The translations under genes and the position numbers were made by a program. A DNA stretch of 16,122 bases from positions 1-16,122 of the forward strand of contig JBCDBY010000075.1 in NCBI GenBank assembly GCA_039182715.1, read 5' to 3'. The DNA is from JBCDBY01 sp039182715 (GTDB taxonomy: Bacteria > Planctomycetota > PLA2). The notes beneath the pieces are model-generated. The model saw only the letters and a list, made by a program, of their open reading frames with translations, was not told the origin of the DNA and did not search any database. Numbering within the stretch: position 1 is the first letter of the stretch; every line of letters begins with the position of its first letter. This document shows positions 7,027 to 14,133 of the stretch, one piece after another.

Positions 7027-8724
7027 GTGTCCGCATTTCGCCCCCGCATCATCGATCCCGCCGCCTCCGCCCAGCTCGCCGCCGAGCTCGGCGTCCACCC
7101 CGTGACGGCGCAGGTGCTGGTCGGGCGCGGCTTGACCGAAGCGGACAGGGCGCGCGCCTTCCTTCGCGCCGACACCGCGGCGCTGCACGATCCCGGTCTG
7201 CTGCGGGATCTCGATCGCGCCGTCGAGCGCATCGACAACGCCATCCGCGACGGCGAGCGCATCGCCATCTACGGCGACTACGACGTGGACGGCGTCTCGG
7301 GCACGGCGGTGCTGACGAAGACGCTGCGCGCGGCGGGCGCCGACGTGGTGCCCTACATCCCCCATCGCGTGCGCGACGGCTACGGCCTCAGCGGCGACGC
7401 GCTGCGCACGCTGGGCGAGCAGGGCTGCCGGCTGATCGTGACCGTGGACAACGGCATTACCCGCGCGGACGAGATCGCGCAGGCGCAGGCCGCGGGGCTG
7501 GACATCGTCGTGACCGATCACCACGAGCCGGGTGACACGCTGCCGGACTGTCCGGTCGTCAACCCCAAGCGCAAGGACGCGACCTACCCGTTCCCGGGTC
7601 TCGCCGGCTGCGGGGTCGCCTTCAAGGTCGCCTGCGCGCTGGCCGACCGTCGCGGCGGCGCGTTCCACGAGACCTTCCAGGAGCTCATTCCCGACCTGCT
7701 CGCGATCGTGGCGCTCGGCACGGTCGCGGACGTGGTGCCGCTGATCGACGAGAACCGCGTCCTGGTGCGGGGTGGGCTCAAGACGCTGGCGGGCACGCGA
7801 CACGCCGGCCTGCGTGCGCTGCTGCGCGTGTCGCGGTGCGACGGCAAGCAGCTCAACACGACCGACATCGGCTTCCGCATCGGACCGCGCATCAACGCGG
7901 CGGGCCGCCTCGACTCGGCGCATCTCGCGCTCGACGTCATCCTGTGCGAGGACCCGGAGGAGGCCGACGAGCTGGCGCGCCGGCTCGACGCGGGCAATCG
8001 CGAGCGCCAGAAGATCGAGCGCCGACACGCGGAAGAGGCGTACCAGCGCGCCGAGGCGCGGCTGGAGAACGACGACGACGCGGCCGTCGTCCTCGCCGAT
8101 CCGGAATGGCACCCCGGCGTTATCGGGATCGTGGCGGCGCGCGTCGCGGAGCGCTTCGGGCGTCCGGCCGCGCTCATCGCCATCGCCGGCGACGAGGGCA
8201 AGGGCTCCGCCCGCTCCCACGGCGGCGTGTGCCTGCACGAGGCGCTGGCCGCCTGCTCGGAGCACCTGCGCACGCACGGCGGCCACGCGCTGGCGGCGGG
8301 CTTCACGCTCCAGCCGGACTCGATCGACGCCTTTCGGACGTCGTTCGTCGAGGCGATCGCAAGCCAGGAAGGCGGCGGGCCCGCGGTGCGGGAGGTCGAC
8401 GCGGAGCTGCCGCTCGACGCCATCCATCGCTCGCTCGGCCGCGAGATCGCGCAGCTGCGCCCCTTCGGCGCGGGCAACGCCGAGCCGCTCTTCTGCGCCT
8501 TCGGCGTGCGCGTCGCGGGCCGTCCGAAGCGCGTCGGGCCCGATCAGCAGCACCTGGTCTTCTACGCGGCGGGCGAACGCAGCTCCTGGCGCGCGGTGGC
8601 CTTCAAGCAGGCCGACAAGGAAGAGCTGCTGAAGGGCCCGATCGATATCGCCTTCAGCCTCCGCCCGCGCGACGACAAGGAAGGCCTCGAGCTGCACGTC
8701 CGCGAGATCCAGCCGGCGGGCTGA
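7027..8724 (+). CDS. recJ: Single-stranded-DNA-specific 5'-3' exonuclease RecJ
   Basis: A 565-residue protein, close to the usual RecJ length. RecJ degrades single-stranded DNA 5' to 3' in RecF-pathway recombination, mismatch repair and base excision repair. The DHH phosphoesterase motifs are all present: GDYDVDG (83-89), VTVDNGIT (138-145), TDHHEPGD (163-170) and GTVADVVPL (231-239). RIGPRINAAGRLDSAH (284-299) follows. The DHHA1 domain shows WHPGVIGIVAARVAERFGRP (361-380) and THGGHALAAGF (416-426). A C-terminal OB-like region starts near RPFGAGNAEPLF. The GTG at 7027 was chosen because homology starts close by; an upstream ATG would overlap the divergent gene. It is convergent with the CNNM/CBS gene. 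Confidence 0.95.
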   Translation: MSAFRPRIIDPAASAQLAAELGVHPVTAQVLVGRGLTEADRARAFLRADTAALHDPGLLRDLDRAVERIDNAIRDGERIAIYGDYDVDGVSGTAVLTKTLRAAGADVVPYIPHRVRDGYGLSGDALRTLGEQGCRLIVTVDNGITRADEIAQAQAAGLDIVVTDHHEPGDTLPDCPVVNPKRKDATYPFPGLAGCGVAFKVACALADRRGGAFHETFQELIPDLLAIVALGTVADVVPLIDENRVLVRGGLKTLAGTRHAGLRALLRVSRCDGKQLNTTDIGFRIGPRINAAGRLDSAHLALDVILCEDPEEADELARRLDAGNRERQKIERRHAEEAYQRAEARLENDDDAAVVLADPEWHPGVIGIVAARVAERFGRPAALIAIAGDEGKGSARSHGGVCLHEALAACSEHLRTHGGHALAAGFTLQPDSIDAFRTSFVEAIASQEGGGPAVREVDAELPLDAIHRSLGREIAQLRPFGAGNAEPLFCAFGVRVAGRPKRVGPDQQHLVFYAAGERSSWRAVAFKQADKEELLKGPIDIAFSLRPRDDKEGLELHVREIQPAG

Positions 8725-8735
8725 GACCTGGTTTC

Positions 8736-8886
8736 CCACGGAGGCACGGAGGGCATTGCGATCCCTCCCGGCGATCCCTCCCGAACAACCGTCACAACAG
8801 AACCGCCCCCGTTCGGCGGGCGATCAAGGAAGCGGTCCTCGGCCACGCCGGGGTCCGTCGGACCAAGTCGCTCCGTGCCTCCGTGG
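8736..8886. repeat. 16-bp perfect inverted repeat between convergent genes
   Basis: CCACGGAGGCACGGAG (8736-8751) is the exact inverse complement of 8871-8886. With two mismatches the arms extend to 22 bp (8730-8751 and 8871-8892). The left arm itself holds an 8-bp direct repeat of CACGGAGG. The arms enclose 119 bp. Inside are a CCGCC/GGCGG stem near 8800-8825 and a GGTCCG-T-CGGACC palindrome near 8852-8864. The region lies between the ends of recJ and the CNNM/CBS gene and could serve both as a terminator, or be a decayed mobile element. No target duplication is obvious. Confidence 0.75.
8758..8783. repeat. 13-bp perfect tandem duplication
   Basis: GCGATCCCTCCCG occurs twice in direct succession (8758-8770 and 8771-8783), inside the inverted-repeat structure between recJ and the CNNM/CBS gene. 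It is non-coding and of unknown role. Confidence 0.85.
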
Positions 8887-8897
8887 CCAACCGGGAC

Positions 8898-9971
8898 TCA
8901 AGCCGGGTCCAACCCCGCCCGCTTGAGGCGCCGCTCGCGGAGCTGCAGCGCGACCGCGCGCATGTCGACGTCGCGATCCGTCTCGTCCACCAGCTCGGTG
9001 CCGAACAGCGTCTCGGTCAGGTCTTCCAGACTGACCAGCCCATCGACGCCGCCGTGCTCGTCGACGGCCATGGCGAAGTGCGCGTTGCGGTCGAGCAGTT
9101 CGCGAAGCGCCGTCCGGATCGACGCGGTCTCCGGGATGAAGTGCACGTCGCGCGCGATGGAACGCAGCGGCGTGTCGCTCGCCTCGCCGCGGGCGAGCGC
9201 GCGCAGCACGTCGCGCTGATAGACGTAGCCGACGACGTTGTCGCGCGCCCCCTGGTACAGCGGAATGCGGCTGAACGGCTCGGCATCCTGCGCCGCGAGC
9301 AGATCGCCATACGTATCGTCGGCGGGCAGCATCTTGACCACGGTGCGCGGCGTGAGCACTTCGGAGACGCGCAGCTCCTCCAGTGCCAGCAGGTTGGCGT
9401 GCCACCGCTCCTCCTCCGCCTCGAGCGCTCCCTCGCCCTGCGCCATGGAGATGAACGCGCGGACCTCGGAGCGCGAGAGGCGCGACCGCTCCTTACGCGT
9501 GATCAGCTTGGTCAACGCGCTCGTGAACAGCAGCAGCGGCTTCGAGATGAAGACGAGCGCCTGCAGGATGCGGCCGACCGGCAGCGCGAGCGTGGGCGCG
9601 TAGACGGCGCCCAGCGTCTTGGGCACGATCTCGCTGAAGACCAGCACCAGCACCGTCAGCACCGCGCTGAAGATGCCGACCACCATCGTCTCGTTGTCGC
9701 CGTAGCCTTCGGCCTTCGCGACCGTGGCCGCCTGCGCGCCGGCCAACGCGGCGCCGATCGTGTGGCTGATGGTGTTGAGCGTCAGGATCGCGCCGATCGC
9801 ATCGTCGAGCCCCTCGCCCTTGTAGTAGAGCATGCGCTCGGCGCCCTTGGACCCGGCGTCCCGCGCCTCGATGAGCGCCGATCGGCGCACCGAGAGCAGC
9901 ACCGCCTCGAGCAGCGAACAGAAGAAGGAAATGCCGATCGCGACGGCGACGTAGAGGATGAGAAGCCCCAT
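8898..9971 (-). CDS. CNNM/CBS-domain membrane protein (CorC/HlyC-like, lacking the C-terminal transporter-associated domain)
   Basis: A 357-residue inner-membrane protein. The CNNM transmembrane region covers about residues 1-155, with hydrophobic stretches at 1-27, 58-80, 95-120 and 130-155 and the family signature FSEIVPKTLG (112-121). A CBS pair follows (about 200-325), including VDEHGGVDGLVSLEDLTETL (303-322). The family is linked to magnesium or cobalt efflux and is regulated by nucleotide binding to CBS domains. The usual C-terminal CorC_HlyC domain of about 80 residues is absent: the protein ends about 30 residues after the second CBS. Start ATG is at 9971; no good Shine-Dalgarno site is seen. 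MITE copy 2 lies in its upstream region. Confidence 0.9.
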   Translation of the reverse strand: MGLLILYVAVAIGISFFCSLLEAVLLSVRRSALIEARDAGSKGAERMLYYKGEGLDDAIGAILTLNTISHTIGAALAGAQAATVAKAEGYGDNETMVVGIFSAVLTVLVLVFSEIVPKTLGAVYAPTLALPVGRILQALVFISKPLLLFTSALTKLITRKERSRLSRSEVRAFISMAQGEGALEAEEERWHANLLALEELRVSEVLTPRTVVKMLPADDTYGDLLAAQDAEPFSRIPLYQGARDNVVGYVYQRDVLRALARGEASDTPLRSIARDVHFIPETASIRTALRELLDRNAHFAMAVDEHGGVDGLVSLEDLTETLFGTELVDETDRDVDMRAVALQLRERRLKRAGLDPA

Positions 9972-9979
9972 GATGCGTG

Positions 9980-9996
9980 CCGTGCATTTTGCACGG
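9980..9996. promoter_or_regulatory. Small hairpin just upstream of the CNNM/CBS start
   Basis: CCGTGCA (9980-9986), loop TTT, TGCACGG (9990-9996) forms a 7-bp stem starting nine bases before the ATG at 9971. It overlaps the place where a Shine-Dalgarno site would be, so it could affect translation or be an operator. This is inference from position. Confidence 0.35.
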
Positions 9997-10082
9997 GGGA
10001 CACGCGATCGAGAGGCCCTGTTTCGAAATCCCCGCCGGCATCCAGCCGGCCGCGGCCAGCTGAAAAAGCGAAAGAGAGCCTA

Positions 10083-10252
10083 GGGTCTGTCTGAGAGAAC
10101 GCCGTCGGCCCGAGACGGCGCCCAGAGTGAATTCTGACAAGCGTCGCGAGCCCCGCCGACGCCGCTGTACCACGTCGATACCGCAAGGAGAGCGGGGCGA
10201 AGCGACGCGCAGCCGCAGCCCGTCGAAGCCAGGCGTTCTCTCAGACAGACCC
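10083..10252. mobile_element. MITE-like element, copy 2 (21-bp perfect TIRs, TA duplication in CTAG)
   Basis: A 170-bp body with terminal inverted repeats at 10083-10103 and 10232-10252, identical to those of the copy at 4061-4231. TA lies at 10081-10082 and 10253-10254 within CTAG (C10080, G10255). The inner stem GCGTCGC/GCCCCGC (10141-10156) pairs with 10192-10208. Compared with copy 1 there are about nine substitutions and one single-base indel. It has the same orientation and the same relation to its neighbours: right end at the stop codon of a minus-strand gene (PilZ), left end upstream of the next minus-strand gene (CNNM/CBS). It has no coding capacity of its own. Confidence 0.88.
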
Positions 10253-10551
10253 TAGAGCGGCTCGTCGAATTTCACCGCGAAGGCGCGGCGAATGTCGCCG
10301 GCGGTGAATTCCTGGTCCACGCGCACCACGGAGCCCTTGGCGGTGACCTCGGTGCCGTCCTCGCGAGTGAAACGGAGCGTCAGCGTCTCCGCGACGTCGA
10401 AAGCGGTTTCGAGGTCGAGCGTGGAGACGAAGACCCCGTACTCGCCGATGTTCTCGATCGTGCCGTCGAACGAGCGGCCGGACGCCACCTCGACGCGCAC
10501 CGGGAGGCTCGTCTCGATCCGCTCGTGGGCGCGACGCTCTTCGGGCACCAT
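10252..10551 (-). CDS. PilZ-domain protein (probable c-di-GMP receptor)
   Basis: A 99-residue single-domain protein. The N-terminus carries RRAHER, giving the RxxxR c-di-GMP motif with Arg7 and Arg11. The second motif, normally D/NxSxxG, reads NIGEYG (34-39), with Gly in place of Ser. The remaining sequence fits the six-stranded PilZ barrel. PilZ proteins bind c-di-GMP and act on motility, exopolysaccharide or transcription machinery; the target here is unknown. The Ser to Gly change may weaken ligand binding. The TAG stop uses the terminal base of MITE copy 2. The start ATG at 10551 is 52 bp from the divergent CAP-domain gene. Confidence 0.88.
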   Translation of the reverse strand: MVPEERRAHERIETSLPVRVEVASGRSFDGTIENIGEYGVFVSTLDLETAFDVAETLTLRFTREDGTEVTAKGSVVRVDQEFTAGDIRRAFAVKFDEPL

Positions 10552-10591
10552 TCCATAGATGTACCGCTTCCCGCGGACGGATTCCGTCGCC

Positions 10592-10597
10592 TACACT
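10592..10597 (+). promoter_or_regulatory. Possible -10 element (TACACT) of a leaderless transcript
   Basis: TACACT fits TANNNT and ends six bases before the ATG at 10604, the spacing seen for leaderless mRNAs in several phyla. The gene has no Shine-Dalgarno site. No convincing -35 is seen. Confidence 0.3.
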
Positions 10598-10603
10598 TCT
10601 TCC

Positions 10604-11992
10604 ATGCGACGGGCCCTCCTGCCCCTTCTGCTCCTCTGCCTGGGCCAGCCCGCCTTCGGGGAAGAGCTGTTCAACAAGAAGGTGGCCGTCCTGGAGCCGT
10701 TCCCGCGGGAGGTCAAGACCAACAAGGCCTTCCACCTGCGCGGGAAACGCATGGGCGCCTACAAGACCCCCGAGCTGATCCTGATCGCCCCCAATGGGCG
10801 CACCTACAAGAACTTCGAGGGCGTCTTCGGCGAGTACCGGTTCGACTTCGACGTGCAGTTCCTTTTCGGGCCGGGCCCCTACCGGATGGAGCTCATCCTG
10901 CGCTCCAACCGCGGCGTGAAGAGCGCGGCGCGCTTCACGGTCTGGTATGGCCGGCGCAAGCCGAAAGTCGACAAGCGCGAGCCGCTGCCCGATCCGGTCC
11001 TCGACGATCCCGCGTTCCATCCGTGGCTGCTGGAGAAGCAGTTCCTGCGGCGCGTGCACGCGCTCCGCAAGGAAGTTGGGGTCAAACGGCTCGGCTGGAA
11101 CGAGGCGGCGGCGGCGCGTGCCCGCGACCATGCGTCCAAGATGGCGCGCGCCGATCGACGCGTGCACAAGTTCGGGGGGCGCGGCGCGAAGGAATGGCTG
11201 GCCGTCGACGGCGCCGGCAAGTGGGCGCCCGGCAGCGGTCCGGACACCGGCTGGCCGCGCGTCTCGAGCGTGCGGCCCTTCGATCGTCCCGTGCTGATGC
11301 CGGCCGGGCCCAACGTAACCAACCGCGTCGTCCAGTTCGTGCTCGCGGGCGAGGCGCAGAACGTCGTCTTCGAGCGGTACATCGCGCGCGAGGCGGCCTT
11401 CCGCCTGGTCGCGACGGACCCCTACTGCCTGGAGGTCGGCATCGGCGCCGCACGGCCGGAGAAGGGCCGCGCGATCTACTACTGCATCTGTTTCGTGCAG
11501 GTGAACGTGCGTGCGACGCACGAAGCGCAGGAGGCCGCCTATCGCACGATGCTGGACGAGGCAAAGAGGCTCGATCCGAAGCGCTTGCGCCGCCTCGCGC
11601 TCTGGAGCCGCACGCGCGGCGCCGAATCGATCTTCCGGTCCGCGCTGCGTTCCAAGGACGTCCAGGTCCGGGCCGCGGGCTGGGACGGCCTGCTGCTGCT
11701 CGACGAAGTCGAGGCGCGCGGCCGGATCGAGAAGGAGGCCGCGAAGGCGCAACGCGCCCGGGACGGCAAGCGCTGGGGCACCGCCTACCGCCTCTACGCC
11801 GCGCTGGCGGCGACCGCGATGGACGGCCGTCTCGCAACCCGCTGCGCGAAACAGCGCCGTGCCATCGAGAAGGCCGCCGAGGCGGAACTCGCCGCCATCG
11901 ACGCGGCCCCCGCGGAGAAACAGGCCAGCCTCCGCCGCGACCTCCGCCGCCGCACCGCCGGCATGCCCATCGCGACCCGCCTCACCGACTAG
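10604..11992 (+). CDS. Exported CAP-domain (SCP/YkwD-like) protein
   Basis: A 462-residue protein. Residues 1-19 form a signal peptide (MRRALLPLLLLCLGQPAFG). Residues about 25-115 look like a beta-sandwich domain (for example TPELILIAPNGRTYKNFEG, 55-73). The CAP/SCP domain spans about 143-300: FLRRVHALRKEVGVKRLGWN (147-166), ARARDHASKMARADRRVHKF (171-190), and the closing strand GRAIYYCICFVQ (288-299). From 303 to the end it is helical, with Ala/Arg/Glu-rich segments. CAP proteins have varied extracellular roles, so no activity can be assigned. The ATG at 10604 was chosen over one 45 bases upstream because it places the signal peptide at the N-terminus. The TAG stop is within CTAG (11989-11992) but carries no MITE insertion. 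Confidence 0.85.
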   Translation: MRRALLPLLLLCLGQPAFGEELFNKKVAVLEPFPREVKTNKAFHLRGKRMGAYKTPELILIAPNGRTYKNFEGVFGEYRFDFDVQFLFGPGPYRMELILRSNRGVKSAARFTVWYGRRKPKVDKREPLPDPVLDDPAFHPWLLEKQFLRRVHALRKEVGVKRLGWNEAAAARARDHASKMARADRRVHKFGGRGAKEWLAVDGAGKWAPGSGPDTGWPRVSSVRPFDRPVLMPAGPNVTNRVVQFVLAGEAQNVVFERYIAREAAFRLVATDPYCLEVGIGAARPEKGRAIYYCICFVQVNVRATHEAQEAAYRTMLDEAKRLDPKRLRRLALWSRTRGAESIFRSALRSKDVQVRAAGWDGLLLLDEVEARGRIEKEAAKAQRARDGKRWGTAYRLYAALAATAMDGRLATRCAKQRRAIEKAAEAELAAIDAAPAEKQASLRRDLRRRTAGMPIATRLTD

Positions 11993-12021
11993 GCCCGGCC
12001 CCTAGCTCCCGGCCGTCCGCC

Positions 12022-14088
12022 CTACATCCCGAGGTCGTCGGAGATTCCCTTCATCGCGGAGACCGCGAGCTCGGAGAACTCCTCCAGGGTCAGCCCGATG
12101 TGCTCGCACTGGCGGATGCTCTCGCGCGACACGTTGCGCGCGAACTCCTTCTTCTTCATCCGCTTGCGCACGCTCGAGGGCTTCACGCCGGCGAGCTTCT
12201 TGTCGGGCATGACCTTGGCCACCGCCATGACGAGGCCGGTGACGGTCTCCGAACAGCTGAGCGCGTAGTCCAGCCAGCGGGTGCGCTCGACTTCCTCGAT
12301 ACCCTCCGCGTTGTGCGCGAGAATCGCCTTGAGGATCACCGGATCGGTGACGCCGTGCTCCTTCAGGATTTCGATCGTCTTGCGCGTGTGCAGGTGCGGC
12401 TCCTTGACCTCCTCGAAGTCGAGGTCGTGCAGGAGCCCCATGCACCAGAAGGTGTCGCGGTTCTTGTCGAAGCGCTCGGCGACCGCCTCCATCACCGCCG
12501 CGCTCGCGAGGCAGTGCTTGGTCAGGTAGTCGTCGGAGATGTGATCGCGGAGGAGATCCATCGCCGCCACGCGCGACATGCCGAAGTCGCCGACATCCGC
12601 CGTCGTGTCGGCACCCTCGTGCGTCTCGGGCTCGTCGGCAAGCGGCTTGAGCAGCGGGAAGAGCGTCACGTCGCGCAGCGAGTCGACCCCCGCCAGCAGC
12701 GCGCAGAAGCGCTCGATGCCCATGCCCCACCCGCTGATCGGCGGCATGCCGAACTCCATCGCGAGCAGGTAGTCCTCGTCGATGTACATCGCCTCGTCGT
12801 CGCCGCCGGTGCGCAGCGAGTCCTGCTCCTCGAAGAGCTGGCGCTGCAGGATCGGGTCGACGAGCTCCGAGTACGCCTTGAGAATCTCCCAGCCGTTGAC
12901 GAGCAGCTGGAAGCAGTCCGCCTTGCGCGGATTTGCGTCATTGCGGCGGGCGAGCGGCAGGGCGTCGGCGGGGATGCCGGTCAGGAAGCAGGGCTGGATG
13001 AGATCGTCGCGGCAGGTGTGCTTGTAGATCGCGTCGATCAGGTTGCCGCGACCGAGCTGATCGACCTTCTCGATCTTCAGCCCCAACTCCTTGGCCTTCG
13101 CGCGCAGCTCCTCGGCATCCGCGTTCTCGGCATCGATGCCGGTCTTCTCGCGGATCAGGTCGCACTGGTCGACGCGCGGCCACTCTCCGGAGAAGTCGAT
13201 CTTCCGTCCGCGCCACTCGATCTGCTCGCTCCCGACCACTTCGCGCAGCACGTGGCGGATGAGCTTCTCGGTGAAGGCCATGTTGTCTTCCCAGCTCCAG
13301 TACGCGCAGTAGTACTCGAGCATGGAGAAGTCCTGCAGGTGGCTCGGGTCCATCCCCTCGTTGCGGAAGCAGCGGGCGAGTTCATAGACCTTGTCGTAGC
13401 CGCCGACCACCAGCCGCTTCAGCCAGGTCTCCGGCGCGACGCGCAGGTAGACCTCGAGGTCGAGCGCGTTGTGATGCGAGATGAAGGGGCGCGCCACCGC
13501 GCCGCTCGGCACCGTCTGCAGCACCGGCGTCTCGACCTCCTCGAAGCCGTGGTCGTCCAGGAAGCGCCGCAGCTCGCGCACCACCTTCGTGCGCATCGAG
13601 AAGCGCGCGCGCGACTCGGGGCTCATGATGAGGTCGAGATAGCGGCGGCGCTGCTGCATCTCGACATCCTTGAGACCGTGCCTCTTCTCCGGCAGCGGTC
13701 GCAGACCCTTGCCGTGGAATTCGAAGCCGCGCACCTGCAGCGTCAGCTCGCCCTTCTTGGTGACGAACATCTCGCCCCAGCACCCGAGGAAGTCGCCGCG
13801 GTCGATCAGGTCGTGGAACAGCTCCCACTGGCCCTGGTCGACGATTGCCTTCTCGAGCGCGATCTGGACGCGCGCATGGGCGTCCTGCAGGTGGGCGAAG
13901 GTCAGCTTGCCGAAGGTGCGGATCGCGATGACCCGCCCCGCGACGCGGACGTCCTTCGTGCCGGGCTCCAGCTTCGTCGCCTCCTCGAGGGAGTGCGTGC
14001 GGTCGAAGCGACCGGGATAGACGGGGACGCCGCGCTCCCAAAGTCGCTGGAGCTTCTCGATGCGGACTTGGCGGAGATCTTCGGACAC
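12022..14088 (-). CDS. lysS: Lysyl-tRNA synthetase (class II) fused to a C-terminal HD-hydrolase domain
   Basis: A 688-residue protein. Residues 1-130 hold the OB-fold anticodon-binding domain. The class II catalytic domain (about 140-482) shows motif 1 (FLDDHGFEEVETPVLQ, 176-191), motif 2 (FRNEGMDPSHLQDFSMLEYY, 241-260) and motif 3 (GWGMGIERFCALL, 453-465). LysRS normally ends near 490-500. Here, after an acidic linker (484-505), an HD-superfamily domain follows (506-688) with His525, HD (554-555) in LLHDLD, and AHN (591-593). It continues through a region resembling stand-alone COG2316-type HD proteins, ending FSELAVSAMKGISDDLGM. Where these proteins usually have an Asp after the AHN helix, Glu614 seems to stand. 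Start is GTG (14086-14088). It lies 45 bp downstream of the small coiled-coil gene. Confidence 0.94.
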   Translation of the reverse strand: MSEDLRQVRIEKLQRLWERGVPVYPGRFDRTHSLEEATKLEPGTKDVRVAGRVIAIRTFGKLTFAHLQDAHARVQIALEKAIVDQGQWELFHDLIDRGDFLGCWGEMFVTKKGELTLQVRGFEFHGKGLRPLPEKRHGLKDVEMQQRRRYLDLIMSPESRARFSMRTKVVRELRRFLDDHGFEEVETPVLQTVPSGAVARPFISHHNALDLEVYLRVAPETWLKRLVVGGYDKVYELARCFRNEGMDPSHLQDFSMLEYYCAYWSWEDNMAFTEKLIRHVLREVVGSEQIEWRGRKIDFSGEWPRVDQCDLIREKTGIDAENADAEELRAKAKELGLKIEKVDQLGRGNLIDAIYKHTCRDDLIQPCFLTGIPADALPLARRNDANPRKADCFQLLVNGWEILKAYSELVDPILQRQLFEEQDSLRTGGDDEAMYIDEDYLLAMEFGMPPISGWGMGIERFCALLAGVDSLRDVTLFPLLKPLADEPETHEGADTTADVGDFGMSRVAAMDLLRDHISDDYLTKHCLASAAVMEAVAERFDKNRDTFWCMGLLHDLDFEEVKEPHLHTRKTIEILKEHGVTDPVILKAILAHNAEGIEEVERTRWLDYALSCSETVTGLVMAVAKVMPDKKLAGVKPSSVRKRMKKKEFARNVSRESIRQCEHIGLTLEEFSELAVSAMKGISDDLGM

Positions 14089-14133
14089 AACGGCGAGGGA
14101 TAACGCATATCGCCTCGCCGTCCAAGGAACGCG

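Noticed and set aside
7012..8739. Open frame of 575 codons antisense to recJ
   Set aside because: RecJ motifs are all in the plus frame; the antisense product has no recognisable family and mirrors codon bias.
10525..14103. Open frame of 1192 codons on the plus strand across the CAP gene and opposite lysS
   Set aside because: It is a GC-driven shadow; the CAP protein and the LysRS motifs are in other frames or on the other strand.
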